64,000 nucleotides of DNA from Pacificispira spongiicola (GCF_012926505.1 NZ_JABBNT010000004.1:124001-188000); one strand, 5' to 3'; numbered from the stretch's first letter, positions 18,916 through 28,306 are shown. Notes: generated by a model from the sequence alone, not told the origin. Made by a program: numbers and translations.

Positions 18916-19788
18916 CTACGCCCCATTTCGGCGCATCAGTTCCAGATAGACGGCGCTGTGGTCCTTGTCGCTGTCGCCATGGGCGACCGTGTCTTCGAAC
19001 AATTGCGTCGTCAGTTCCGTAACCGGCAGATCGAGCCCCAGGCTCTTGGCGAAGCCCATGGCGGTGCGGAGGTCCTTCAACTGATAGCGCGACATGCCCC
19101 CGGGGGTCCAATCCCCGTCCACCATGCGCTGACCGTGCAGTTTCAGGATGGTCGAATCCGCGAAACCGCCCAAAAGGGCCTCGCGGACCGCGGCGGGGTC
19201 GGCCCCGCCTTTCGCGGCGAGGATCAGGGCTTCCGCAACCGTCGCAATGGTGTTGCCGACGATCATCTGATTGGCGAGTTTGGCAAGTTGGCCCGATCCG
19301 GCGGGACCGACATATGTCGGGCGGCCCATGGCACGGAAGACCGGGGCCATGGCGTCGAAATCCGATTGCGTCCCGCCCGCCATGATGGCGAGCGTCGCCT
19401 CGATCGCGCCCTTCTCGCCGCCCGATACCGGCGCGTCCAGATAACCGATACCGACAGCCTGGGCCCGTTCCGCCTGACCGCGGGCGGTTTCGACGGGGAT
19501 GGAGGACATGACGACCAGCCGCGATCCGGGCCGCATCGCGGATAGGACAGCGGGACCATGCTCGCCGTCTTCATAGAGAAGGTGATCGCAGGTCGGCCCG
19601 TCGCTCAGCATCAGAATGGTCGCATCCGCCCCGGCGGCGGCCTCGGCGGGAGTTTCGGTCGCCTTGAAGCCGGCCAGCTTTTCCCGCGACCGGTTCCAGG
19701 CGGTGACCGTGAAGCCCGCCTTTTCCGCATTCCGCGCTATCGGTGCGCCCATGATGCCGGTGCCGATCACGGCCAATGTCGAAACCAT
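18916..19788 (-). CDS. NAD(P)-dependent beta-hydroxyacid dehydrogenase (HIBADH family)
   Basis: The 290-residue protein belongs to the 3-hydroxyisobutyrate/6-phosphogluconate dehydrogenase family. It has an N-terminal Rossmann motif (LAVIGTGIMGAPIARNAEKAG), the substrate loop YLDAPVSGGEKGAIEATLAIMAGG, and GSGQLAKLANQMIVGNTIATVAE with the catalytic Lys. The start at 19788 is preferred over two upstream ATGs because GGGGAGGA then sits at the right distance. The substrate is unknown. It is divergent from the FAD oxidoreductase gene, 133 bases away. Confidence 0.9.
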   Translation of the reverse strand: MVSTLAVIGTGIMGAPIARNAEKAGFTVTAWNRSREKLAGFKATETPAEAAAGADATILMLSDGPTCDHLLYEDGEHGPAVLSAMRPGSRLVVMSSIPVETARGQAERAQAVGIGYLDAPVSGGEKGAIEATLAIMAGGTQSDFDAMAPVFRAMGRPTYVGPAGSGQLAKLANQMIVGNTIATVAEALILAAKGGADPAAVREALLGGFADSTILKLHGQRMVDGDWTPGGMSRYQLKDLRTAMGFAKSLGLDLPVTELTTQLFEDTVAHGDSDKDHSAVYLELMRRNGA

Positions 19789-19921
19789 ATCCATCCTCCC
19801 CAAAATTACGCGTCATCGAACCGTGCCCCAGCCCGACCGAAGGCTCAATGCGGAAGGCGTCTTGCCGAAATCAGGCCGATAGAGTAGGGCGCTTAGGGTA
19901 TGGGATGGCGAGGAGGTTCTT

Positions 19922-21100
19922 ATGACGGATATCGCGATTATCGGCGGCGGCGTGATCGGCAGCGCGATCGCCTACTTCCTGGCTGCCGATCCCGGCTTCG
20001 ACGGGTCTGTGACCGTTGTCGAACGCGATTCCAGCTATGAATTCAGCACCTCGGCGCGGTCCGTCGCGTCGATCCGGCAGCAATTTTCGACGCGCGAGAA
20101 TATCGCGATCTCTCGTTTCGGATACGACTTCCTGAAAAATATCGGCACGCATCTGGCCGTCGACGGCGATGCGGCGGATATCCAGTTCCGGGACGGGGCG
20201 TATCTATTCCTGATCGACGGGACACAACGCGCGGCCTATGACCGCGTGTTGGATCTGCAACTGTCCTGCGGTGCGGAGGTCGAGCAAATCGAAGGCCCGA
20301 AGGCGATCGGCGAACGCTTCCCCTGGGTCAATCCGGAAGGGCTCGAAACCGCGCATCTGGGTCTATCGGGAGAAGGCTGGTTCGACGGATACGGCCTCAC
20401 CCGTGCCTTCCGGAAGAAAGCGGTCTCCCTGGGCGTGCGTTACATTGACGGCGAAGTGATCGGGATTGAGCGGGAGGGCGCGCGCGTGACCGCCCTGAAA
20501 CTGGCCGACGGCAGCCGGTTGCCCGCCGGGCAGATCGTCAATGCGGCGGGTGGGCGTGCCCGTCTTGTGGCCGAAATGGCCGGGATCGACGGCCTGCCGG
20601 TATCGCCGCGCAAACGCTGCGTCTTCTTCTGCGAATGCCGCGATCCCGTGCCGCAAGGTTTGTTGGTGATCGACAACAGCGGCACCTATTTTCGGGCAGA
20701 GGGGAACGGGTTCCTGACCGGTCGCTCACCGGGGCCGGAGGAAAACGATCCGGAAAACTGGGATTACGACGTCGATTACAGCCAGTTCGAAGACTATCTG
20801 TGGCCGACCCTGGCGAACCGCGTTCCGGCCTTCGAGGCGATCCGGCAAACCTCGGCCTGGGGTTGTCACTACGCGATGTGTCTGTTGGACGCGAACGCGA
20901 TCCTGGGACCCCATCCGGAGGTCGAGAATTTCTTCTTCGCCAACGGTTTCAGCGGGCACGGCATGCAGCAATCCCCGGCGATCGGCAGGGGGCTTGCGGA
21001 AATTCTGACGACAGGGCTTTATCGCACGATCGACCTGTCGGTATTCGGATACGACCGCGTATTGACCGGAACGCCCTTGGAAGAAACGGAAGTGATCTGA
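19922..21100 (+). CDS. FAD-dependent oxidoreductase (DAO family)
   Basis: The 392-residue flavoprotein has an N-terminal dinucleotide fold IAIIGGGVIGSAIAYFLA. An ARSVASIRQQFSTREN segment like that of sarcosine/dimethylglycine-type amine oxidases follows, and the C-terminal FFFANGFSGHGMQQSPAIGRGLAEIL is diagnostic of the D-amino-acid-oxidase fold. It likely oxidises an N-substituted amino acid or glycine-like amine. It is followed within three bases by a LysE-type exporter, hinting at amino acid turnover and export. The substrate is not known. Confidence 0.9.
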   Translation: MTDIAIIGGGVIGSAIAYFLAADPGFDGSVTVVERDSSYEFSTSARSVASIRQQFSTRENIAISRFGYDFLKNIGTHLAVDGDAADIQFRDGAYLFLIDGTQRAAYDRVLDLQLSCGAEVEQIEGPKAIGERFPWVNPEGLETAHLGLSGEGWFDGYGLTRAFRKKAVSLGVRYIDGEVIGIEREGARVTALKLADGSRLPAGQIVNAAGGRARLVAEMAGIDGLPVSPRKRCVFFCECRDPVPQGLLVIDNSGTYFRAEGNGFLTGRSPGPEENDPENWDYDVDYSQFEDYLWPTLANRVPAFEAIRQTSAWGCHYAMCLLDANAILGPHPEVENFFFANGFSGHGMQQSPAIGRGLAEILTTGLYRTIDLSVFGYDRVLTGTPLEETEVI

Positions 21101-21103
21101 GCC

Positions 21104-21745
21104 ATGGATACGGTGAATCTCGAACTGTTCAGCGCGTTTGTCTTCGCAGCAGCCCTGTTGATTCTGATGCCCGGGCCCGTCGTGACCTTGGTTGTTGCGA
21201 ACAGCTTGAAACACGGCACGCGTTTCGGCGTGATCACTAGTGTCGGCGCGAATTTGGGCACCATGACGCTGCTGATCGCCGGGGGGATCGGTCTTTCGGC
21301 CCTGCTGACGTTGATGTCGGACCTGTTCGATCTGGTTCGGATCGCCGGGGCGGCCTATCTCGTCTATTTGGGGATTCGCGAGTGGCGGTCGCGGGGCGCG
21401 ATGCTTCAGGAAGCGGAAGCCGACCGTCGCCGGTCCCTGAAAAAGGTTTTTCTGCACGGCTACCTGACCGGCATCACCAATCCGAAGACGGTCATTTTCT
21501 ATGTCGCCTTCTTCCCGCAATTCATGGATTCGACCCTGCCCGCCGCCCCGCAACTGGTGGTGATGACAGCCGCGTTCCTGACGGTTGCGGTATTGCTGGA
21601 CGGTGCCTATGCGCTGTTGGCGGGCCGCATTCGCCCCTTCCTGATGGATGCGCGGCGGGCGGTGATCCGCGCACGCTTGACCGGTAGCCTGCTGATCGCG
21701 ACCGGTGTGGGTCTGTTTTTGACGCGCGGCGGGTCGACGGCGTAA
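21104..21745 (+). CDS. LysE-family amino acid exporter
   Basis: The 213-residue inner-membrane protein has about six helices and the RhtB/LysE signature LILMPGPVVTLVVANSLKHGTRFGVITSVGANLG. GAAYLVYLGIREW and LTGITNPKTVIFYVAFFPQF are also conserved in the family. It starts three bases after the FAD oxidoreductase, so it is probably co-transcribed with it. It exports amino acids or related compounds; the exact substrate is not shown. Confidence 0.93.
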   Translation: MDTVNLELFSAFVFAAALLILMPGPVVTLVVANSLKHGTRFGVITSVGANLGTMTLLIAGGIGLSALLTLMSDLFDLVRIAGAAYLVYLGIREWRSRGAMLQEAEADRRRSLKKVFLHGYLTGITNPKTVIFYVAFFPQFMDSTLPAAPQLVVMTAAFLTVAVLLDGAYALLAGRIRPFLMDARRAVIRARLTGSLLIATGVGLFLTRGGSTA

Positions 21746-21898
21746 GGCCGCTTCCGCGCGGCGCAATTGCCCTTTATAGTGCCCATCACTACGCGTGCCC
21801 GACGGAAGGCCAACGGCGCTGTCGGCATCGGGAGTTGGAACGGGATTTCGATGAAAGTCCAAGCAGGGACAGTCGAAGCAGGGAAAATCGGAGCGGGG

Positions 21899-22201
21899 AT
21901 GTTGGACATGGGTAAATTGGTGCTGGCCGCCGGACTGATCTGCGGCGTCGGGTTCGGGGCGACGGCGGTCCTGGCGCAGGAAAACACGGCGGACAAGGAT
22001 GTCCCCGGCCGTTATTCCGTGATCGATTCAAAAATCGGCGATGAAGATGCGTCCGTCTTGCTGGACACGGCCTATGGTCGGACCTGGGTTCTGGTAAAGG
22101 ACGAAGATCAGGGGCTGATCTGGAAGCGGGTCTTCTTCGACAGCGAATCCGAGAATGTGCCGGACGGCAGCGGACGCCGCCCGCCGCGCCTGAAGAACTG
22201 A
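21899..22201 (+). CDS. Small secreted protein of unknown function
   Basis: About 100 residues with a signal peptide (GKLVLAAGLICGVGFGATAVLA, cleaved before QENTA), then a short acidic domain with YGRTWVLVKDEDQGLIWKRVFFD. The start at 21899 is chosen because GGAG lies five bases upstream; 21908 and 21851 are alternatives. The domain resembles small periplasmic proteins seen in alphaproteobacteria, but I cannot name a family. Confidence 0.6.
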   Translation: MLDMGKLVLAAGLICGVGFGATAVLAQENTADKDVPGRYSVIDSKIGDEDASVLLDTAYGRTWVLVKDEDQGLIWKRVFFDSESENVPDGSGRRPPRLKN

Positions 22202-22216
22202 TCGAGGGATCGGGTC

Positions 22217-22260
22217 GAAAAGGTCCCCAAGTGTTCTCCCGGTTTTCTTCGGGGCTTTTC
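22217..22260 (+). terminator. Possible terminator after the small secreted protein
   Basis: GAAAAG...CCCC (22217-22228) can pair with GGGGCTTTTC (22251-22260) with a two-base bulge and a long loop. It is weaker than the other terminators in the window. Confidence 0.35.
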
Positions 22261-22384
22261 AGGGTCTTCCCGCTTGCAATAGGGTTTTCTCCGGCTCACA
22301 GTTGCACTGCAACAAAGAAGGGCTGCCATGTCGTGTGGAACGACTGGGAAGAGGCCCTCAGTCGATGCGGGAAAGGAAATCTAC

Positions 22385-23257
22385 GTGTTTAAGACGATCG
22401 GCGTCATCGGAGCCGGCCAGATGGGGCACGGCATCGCGCATGTTTCGGCACTGGCCGGGGCACAGGTTCGACTGTTGGATACGGCGGAATCGGCCTTGGA
22501 CGACGCGATGGAGCGTATCGCGGACTATATGGCGAAACAGGCCGCTCGCGGTCAGATCGACAAGTCCGAGATAGACCCCGCGCTGGGCAGGATCGTGACA
22601 GGCACCGACTATGCGATGCTCTATGACTGCGACATGGTCATCGAAAGCGCCACCGAAAGCGAGGTGGTGAAGCGCGAGATCCTGAAAACCGCGATCCAGA
22701 ACATGTTGCCCGACGCCTATCTGTCGACCAACACATCGTCGATTTCGATCACGCGGCTGGCCGCCAATACGGACCGGCCGGAACGATTCTGCGGCTGCCA
22801 TTTCATGAACCCGGTCCCGGCCATGCCGTTGGTGGAATTGATCCGCGGACTGGCCACGACCGATGCGACCTTCGAGAAATTCAAGGAATTCACCGAAGCG
22901 CTGGGCAAGACCGTTGCCGTATCGGAGGATTTTCCGGGTTTCATCGTCAACCGCATCCTGCTGCCGATGATCAACGAGGCGATCTATACCCTGTATGAAG
23001 GAGTCGGATCGGTCTCGGCGATCGACACGGCGATGAAGCTGGGAACTCGCCATCCGAAAGGCCCGCTGGAACTGGCGGACTTCATCGGTCTCGATACGTG
23101 TCTGGCGATTCTGTCGGTTCTGCACGGCGATCTGGCGGACGCGAAATATCGACCCTGTCCGTTGCTGGTGAAGTATGTCGAGGCCGGGTGGTTGGGTGTT
23201 AAAACCGGTCGGGGCTTTTATGACTACGCTGGCGACACCCCCCGTCCGACTCGGTAG
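22385..23257 (+). CDS. 3-hydroxybutyryl-CoA dehydrogenase family protein
   Basis: The 290-residue NAD-dependent enzyme oxidises 3-hydroxyacyl-CoA. It has the dinucleotide motif IGVIGAGQMGHGIAHVSALAG, the acid/His pair region IESATESEVVKREI and STNTSSISITRLA, the catalytic His in GCHFMNPVPAMPLVELI, and the signature VSEDFPGFIVNRILLPMINEA. The GTG start at 22385 is preferred to an upstream ATG at 22328 because AAAGGA is well placed and it gives the family's usual length. It lies seven bases before a DMT permease gene. Confidence 0.95.
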   Translation: MFKTIGVIGAGQMGHGIAHVSALAGAQVRLLDTAESALDDAMERIADYMAKQAARGQIDKSEIDPALGRIVTGTDYAMLYDCDMVIESATESEVVKREILKTAIQNMLPDAYLSTNTSSISITRLAANTDRPERFCGCHFMNPVPAMPLVELIRGLATTDATFEKFKEFTEALGKTVAVSEDFPGFIVNRILLPMINEAIYTLYEGVGSVSAIDTAMKLGTRHPKGPLELADFIGLDTCLAILSVLHGDLADAKYRPCPLLVKYVEAGWLGVKTGRGFYDYAGDTPRPTR

Positions 23258-23263
23258 CTCCCC

Positions 23264-24199
23264 ATGGCGGCGACAGGATCCGTCGGCGGGTCGCCGGTGC
23301 CAACGTCACCGATACCGTCCTCCCGGATGCCGATCCTTCTCCTGGCCCTTGTCGGGCTTTTGGCCGTCAGTCATGGAGTGATTTTCGTCCGTCTGGCCGG
23401 GGACGCCCCCGCCTTGTTCCTGGCCACCGCGCGGGTTGCGATTGGTACAATCCTGTTCGCGCCCGTTGCCTGGATCGCCTGGCGGCGCGGGGGCGGGGTT
23501 AACCGCCGGTCCTTCGTCCTGTCGGTTCTGGCCGGGCTGTGCCTCGCGGTTCATTTCGGCACCTGGATCGAATCCGTCCAACGGCTCAGCATCGCGGAAA
23601 GCGCCATCCTGGTCAGCCTGTCGCCGGTCTGGATCGCCGTGATCGAAACCGTCCTGGGCCGGGGTCTGCCGTCCCGAAGGGTGCTGTTGGGGATCGCCCT
23701 GTGTCTGTTGGGCGTCGGGATCATCGGCTATGACGGTGCGTCCCGTCCGGTCGGTGACCCCATCGGTCTGGTTCTGGCGGGGATCGGCGGTCTTTCCATG
23801 GCTGGCTATCTTCTCGTCGGACAGAAAGTCCGGTCCGGAATGCCGACCGCGCTTTACGTCACGATCTGCTATGGAACTGCAGCCGGGGCGTTGGCCGTAT
23901 TCTCACTACCGTTGGGGGCCTTCGATCCGGCGATGATCGGGGGGCAGGCATTAGCGGCAGCGCTGGCTCTCGGCCTCGTCTGCCAGGGTATCGGTCACAG
24001 CGCCTACAACCACGCCCTGGGCCGGTTATCGCCCATCTTCGTCGCCATCTGCCTACTGGGGGAACCGGTGCTCTCTTGCTTGCTGGGCGTCGTCTATCTG
24101 GGCGAAGCGATCCCGGCGGCCAGTGTGATCGGCGGCGTCCCGATCCTGGTCGGCGTTTGGCTGGCCTTGTTGGAAGAGGTCAATCGCCTGCGGAAATGA
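23264..24199 (+). CDS. EamA/DMT-family transporter
   Basis: The 311-residue protein has about ten membrane helices in two EamA repeats. It includes LLALVGLLAVSHGVIFVRLAGDAPALFLATARVAIG at the start and LGRLSPIFVAICLLGEPVLSCLLGVVYLGEAIPAASVIGGVPILVGVWLAL at the end. A later start at 23327 (MPILLLALVG) is also possible. Members export metabolites; the substrate is unknown. The last 20 bases overlap the convergent histidine kinase gene. Confidence 0.9.
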   Translation: MAATGSVGGSPVPTSPIPSSRMPILLLALVGLLAVSHGVIFVRLAGDAPALFLATARVAIGTILFAPVAWIAWRRGGGVNRRSFVLSVLAGLCLAVHFGTWIESVQRLSIAESAILVSLSPVWIAVIETVLGRGLPSRRVLLGIALCLLGVGIIGYDGASRPVGDPIGLVLAGIGGLSMAGYLLVGQKVRSGMPTALYVTICYGTAAGALAVFSLPLGAFDPAMIGGQALAAALALGLVCQGIGHSAYNHALGRLSPIFVAICLLGEPVLSCLLGVVYLGEAIPAASVIGGVPILVGVWLALLEEVNRLRK

Positions 24200-26144
24200 T
24201 CGCGTCTTCCGCCGTGGCCTCGCGTAGATGTGCATCGGCATGCCGGGGGAAGGTCAGAATAACCGTCGTCCCGACATTCTTTTCGCTTTCCAGACGGATC
24301 GTCCCGTTTTGCAGGCCCATCAGAGATTCCACGATCGCGAGGCCAAGGCCGGTGCCGCCGGTATTGGAATCGTAACCGCCGGACTCCTGATGGAAGGGCT
24401 GCATCACCCGTTCCATGTGATCGGGCGCGATGCCAATGCCCTTATCGATCACGCGCAGTTCCACCAACGGGCCGTTCAGGGTGGCCGTCACACGAATGGC
24501 CGTTTCCTCGAAGGCGAATTTGCACGCATTGGACAGCAGGTTCAGCAATATCTGTCGGAAGGCGACGCGATCGGCCAGAAGGGTGGCATTGTCCGGGATT
24601 TCGGTGACAAGGTCGAGGTTCCGGCGCTGAAGCTGTATCTGCACCAATTTGCGCAGAATCCCGAATTCCTGGGCGATATCCAGCGGCCTGATCACCAATT
24701 CCCGCTCGCCCGCTTCAACCTTGGAATAGTCGAGTAGCTGGTTGATGATTTCCAGCAGATGACGCCCGCTTTCGTTGATATCCGTCGCATATTCGGCGCT
24801 GCGGGTCGGGTTGCCGTAGCCGGTGCTGATCAATTCGGAAAAGCCGATGATCGCGTTTAGGGGCGTGCGCAATTCGTGGCTCATATTCGCCAGAAACAAG
24901 GACTTCGATCTGTTCGCCGCATCCGCCTGGCGGGCGAGGGTCTCGGCTTCCTCCTTGGCGATCCGCAGGCGCTTTTCCCGCTCGACCAAGGCTTCGGTAA
25001 AGAAGACGGCGGCCTGACCGATATCCGCGATTTCGTCGGCTCCCGCCGTCGGGATCGGTTCGCTGCGCCCGCCGACGCGTGCGATCAGGGCCTGCCGCAA
25101 CGCCGTCAGCCGCTTCACGATCTGATAGCGCGCATAGATGGACAACAGGATAACCGCGGATAGGCTGAACACCATGACGGATATCAGCAGTGTCCAGCGC
25201 GATTGCGCGATATCGGCGAAGGTCAGACTATCCGCCAGCGTATCCTCGCGCAGGCTGAGCGTCAGGTCGGCAACCGACCCGACAAAGCGGTTCGCCAACA
25301 GCTTATTGGCGCTGAGCAACCCTTCCTGACGCCATAGCATCGACAGGCGCTTGCGCGCCAGATTGAAGATGCCGCGTTCCCCGTCCAGAAGCCAGTTCGC
25401 ATCATTGGCCAGGCTTTCGGCGGTCTTCAGGAAGGCGGCGTCGTCATCGGACGCGATCAGGGATGCCGGATCGGGAATTTGGTCGATGGTTTCCCGCGAG
25501 GCGTCGTATGCAATCTCCACCAATGTATCGGCGGTGATGGTCGGGATCGCCAGGATGGAGGCCATGACCCGTTGCATCGGCCCGAACCAATCGACGGTCA
25601 GGCGTATTGCATCGTCGCCCTTATTCTGAACGCGGCCCCAATCGAGGACTTCCAGATGCAACTCCTGCAGCCTCTCCAAGACGTTGCGGGCATCGCTGTA
25701 GGATTTTCCGACTCGTTCCTCCAACTGGATGCGGGTCTGAACCGTTTTGTCCAGTTCCGTCAGATTTTCGACAAGCGCGTCGCGGCTGGTTCTGATTTCG
25801 ACGATCAGAAGTGCGACATCCTTGTTCATATCGGCATAGGCGCCGAGCTCTTCCAGAAACCCGTCGAGCAACGTGACCTGATCGGAAATACGATGGTTTA
25901 CCGCTTGTTTTTGGAATGCCGTCGTAACGGACGACAGGGCTGGCGCGGTGGAGGCAATTGCCTGCGCGGTCTGGCCGATACGAGAGGCGAGGATGAGCTG
26001 CGGCACGGTTCGCGTCGCGATCCGATCGTACCCTTCGCGCATATCGTCGAAACTGATCAGGGCTGCGAGAAGGGCGCCACTGGTCACCAGACCCAGCAGC
26101 GATATCGCGGCGATCAGCCGTACCGAAATCAAAGACCAGCGCAT
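24180..26144 (-). CDS. Membrane histidine kinase, TorS-like sensor architecture
   Basis: The 654-residue kinase has a first membrane helix (about 9-31), a large helical periplasmic domain (about 32-315), a second helix (about 317-340), a HAMP region, a short coiled coil (about 388-415), HisKA with MSHELRTPLN (His423), and HATPase with NACKFAF, DKGIGI and GGTGLGL. It has no receiver or HPt domain and no adjacent response regulator. The layout resembles TorS. It is downstream of a solute-binding protein gene by 64 bases on the same strand, so the binding protein may present a ligand to its periplasmic domain; that is inference. Confidence 0.93.
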   Translation of the reverse strand: MRWSLISVRLIAAISLLGLVTSGALLAALISFDDMREGYDRIATRTVPQLILASRIGQTAQAIASTAPALSSVTTAFQKQAVNHRISDQVTLLDGFLEELGAYADMNKDVALLIVEIRTSRDALVENLTELDKTVQTRIQLEERVGKSYSDARNVLERLQELHLEVLDWGRVQNKGDDAIRLTVDWFGPMQRVMASILAIPTITADTLVEIAYDASRETIDQIPDPASLIASDDDAAFLKTAESLANDANWLLDGERGIFNLARKRLSMLWRQEGLLSANKLLANRFVGSVADLTLSLREDTLADSLTFADIAQSRWTLLISVMVFSLSAVILLSIYARYQIVKRLTALRQALIARVGGRSEPIPTAGADEIADIGQAAVFFTEALVEREKRLRIAKEEAETLARQADAANRSKSLFLANMSHELRTPLNAIIGFSELISTGYGNPTRSAEYATDINESGRHLLEIINQLLDYSKVEAGERELVIRPLDIAQEFGILRKLVQIQLQRRNLDLVTEIPDNATLLADRVAFRQILLNLLSNACKFAFEETAIRVTATLNGPLVELRVIDKGIGIAPDHMERVMQPFHQESGGYDSNTGGTGLGLAIVESLMGLQNGTIRLESEKNVGTTVILTFPRHADAHLREATAEDAIISAGD

Positions 26145-26208
26145 TCGGGTAACGAAACTCCCTTAGTCCGAACGGATGTCCCGAAACGAGGACAATCGTT
26201 CGTACCCA

Positions 26209-27294
26209 TTATCGAAGGGGCGGAGCGTACATCAAGCCGCCGTCACGCCAAAGCGCGTTAAGGCCCCGGTCGATTTTAAGAGCCGATTTTTCACCCAAGG
26301 TCCGATCGAAAATCTCGCCATAGGAACCGACCTGTTCGATGGCGGTTCGCGCCCATTCGTTCGACAGGCCCAGTGCGGCACCGATGCCGGGGTCGAGACC
26401 CAGTAGTCGACGGACCTCCGGCTTTGCGGAATTAAGGAAGTCCGGCACGTTGGTGCTGGTGATCCCGTATTCCTCGGCGATGAGGGCGGCAAAGATGCTC
26501 CACTGCACGATGTCGAACCAACGCGGGTCGTCTTCCCGCACGGCCGGCCCCAGCGGTTCCTTGGAAATCACATCCGATAACAAGGTGAAGGGGTTCGCGG
26601 CATCGCCGTGTTGCAGGCGCAACGCCACGAGCAATAGCCGGTCGCTGGTTAATAGATCGCAATCGTGGGACAGGAAGCTGTCGGTAACGCTGTCGATCGA
26701 TTGAAACGACAGCACGCTGATCGGCAAATTTCGTGTTTCGATGATATCGCGCAGGTTCACGATCGTCGTCGTTCCCTCGCTGGCGCAGGCGGTCAAAGGT
26801 TCATTGGGCAGGTCCGACAGGGACGTCCACCCGGACTGTTCATGAGCCAGGAAGCCTTGACCGTCGAAATACAGTGGATGGGTAAAAGCAATGTGGCGGG
26901 TGGTGTCGCGGGAAACGGTCCAGGTCGTATTGCCGACCAGGACATCGAACCCGTTGCCTTCCAGCGCATCGAAACGCGTGACATAGCTTACCTGGATGAA
27001 CTCAACCGCCTTCGCGTTGCCCAGAACAGCCGCGGCGATAAACCGGCAGAAGTCCGGGAAGAACCCCTGCCACCTGCCATTACTGTCGAGATACGACACG
27101 CCCTCGCCGGCGTCTACGATGCCGCAGCGCAGGAGGCCACGTTGCTGTATGTCGGAAAGGGTGTCCGCCCTTGCCGAGGACGCTGGCATCATACCGACGG
27201 CCGGCAGCAGTGTGCTCAGAAATAGGGCGCTCAGAAATAGGGTGCCGGCAAAGCGTCGTAGCCGTCGATACCGGCCCGAATCCGCAAATCGCAT
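26209..27294 (-). CDS. AapJ-like periplasmic amino-acid-binding protein
   Basis: The 361-residue protein starts at 27294 behind GGGGGAGA. A basic N-terminus and hydrophobic signal (FAGTLFLSALFLSTLLPAVGMM) end near SSARA. The mature part follows the general L-amino-acid-binding (AapJ/BztA) pattern: LSDIQQRGLLRCGIVDAGEG, WQGFFPDFCRFIAAAVLGNAKAVEFI, and VLVGNTTWTVSRDTTRHIAF. No ABC permease or ATPase genes are present. It precedes a histidine kinase gene, suggesting a sensory rather than transport job. Confidence 0.9.
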   Translation of the reverse strand: MRFADSGRYRRLRRFAGTLFLSALFLSTLLPAVGMMPASSARADTLSDIQQRGLLRCGIVDAGEGVSYLDSNGRWQGFFPDFCRFIAAAVLGNAKAVEFIQVSYVTRFDALEGNGFDVLVGNTTWTVSRDTTRHIAFTHPLYFDGQGFLAHEQSGWTSLSDLPNEPLTACASEGTTTIVNLRDIIETRNLPISVLSFQSIDSVTDSFLSHDCDLLTSDRLLLVALRLQHGDAANPFTLLSDVISKEPLGPAVREDDPRWFDIVQWSIFAALIAEEYGITSTNVPDFLNSAKPEVRRLLGLDPGIGAALGLSNEWARTAIEQVGSYGEIFDRTLGEKSALKIDRGLNALWRDGGLMYAPPLR

Positions 27295-28240
27295 TTTATC
27301 TCCCCCGTAACTTACGTACCTCACCTTAGAATCTAGAATGATAACAATCCGTAAACGCCGTGCGCCGAATTGGTGCCCTGGGAAATGAAACGGGCGTCCG
27401 GCCGCATGGACCGGACGCCCGATTGGACGGATCGCCCGTCTGTCGAAAAGAGCCCGCCGGACGGCAGTCCCGTTTTCGCCTTGCCGAACCACGGCGAACC
27501 GCGACCGGCTTGGGACAATCCGACGACGCGAGCGAGGCTCCGATCCGGTCCGGGCGGGAATGTCTGGCGTCATTCACCGCATCGTCCGGTGCCGGCTCGT
27601 ACTGGCCGCCCCGGCTATCGGAGCCCCCAGAGGTAGACCCTGAGGCCATTCCCCCGCGCGTCGGCGCAGCGTCATCGGCGTGACGACAACCGGATATGCG
27701 GTCCCCGAGAACGAAGAGGAGCGGATCCCTGATACCGGTCACCCTGGCAAAGCACCTGGATCCGGATCGGCCCCGACCACATGGAAACACCGTCCCGAAG
27801 GACGGGCCGCCGCGCAGCCCCGCAGTACCGATCAATCGCCCCGTCGGCCGTCCTTCCGGATGCAAGCGTCCATTCGGTACCCCCTGAAGGGGCCAAATCC
27901 CGGTTACCCGGGTTGACGCAAGCCCGTCCGTCCGCCGAGCCGGCCCGCCCGCGTCCCCACCTTGCCTTGATCCCCCTCGAAGGGAAGACCGTCGGTCCGA
28001 TGAGAGGACCCGGACTGCGCGACGAATTTTTCCGCTTTCGCGAGGCCATTCGCCGCTTCCGCGTTTCGGTAAGTTTCCCGCTCAAGGTCGAGAGAAAAAA
28101 ATGCCGAAAAGGGAGCTTAACCGTAACAACTGCGTTGTGAAAACTGTGTCGTGATTGTAGTAATGTGTCCATAGAAAAGTAAATCGTGTTACAAAAAACT
28201 TGTTGATTGTAACATTACTTATAAACAATTTAGCAACAAC

Positions 28241-28249
28241 TTATCCACA
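28241..28249 (+). promoter_or_regulatory. Exact DnaA box
   Basis: TTATCCACA matches the strict DnaA-box consensus. A second site, TTTTCCACA (28253-28261), differs by one base and has the same orientation. Confidence 0.55.
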
Positions 28250-28289
28250 GTGTTTTCCACAGCCTCAATTAAGTTGTTGATATTATTGT

Positions 28290-28306
28290 TTGAGAATGCT
28301 TCTCAA
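28290..28306. promoter_or_regulatory. Irr-box/ICE-like palindrome upstream of sdhCDAB
   Basis: TTGAGAATGCTTCTCAA is a perfect 7-3-7 inverted repeat. It differs from the published alphaproteobacterial Irr-box pattern TTTAGAA-N3-TTCTAAA by one symmetric base. Iron-sulfur and haem enzymes such as succinate dehydrogenase are known Irr/RirA targets. It lies 41 bases before a good -35 (TTGACA). Confidence 0.5.

Noticed and set aside
27327-27340. Tandem TAGAATC/TAGAATG as an Irr half-site array
   Set aside because: It is a direct, not inverted, repeat and too short to tell from chance.
27770-27880. Possible cobalamin riboswitch
   Set aside because: GCAGCCCCGCAG and GGAAAC look partly like cobalamin-box pieces, but the order, spacing and B12-box core do not fit, and no suitable downstream gene follows.
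27326-28172. Open frames on both strands in the gene-free region
   Set aside because: They overlap each other, lack ribosome sites and have unnatural composition.
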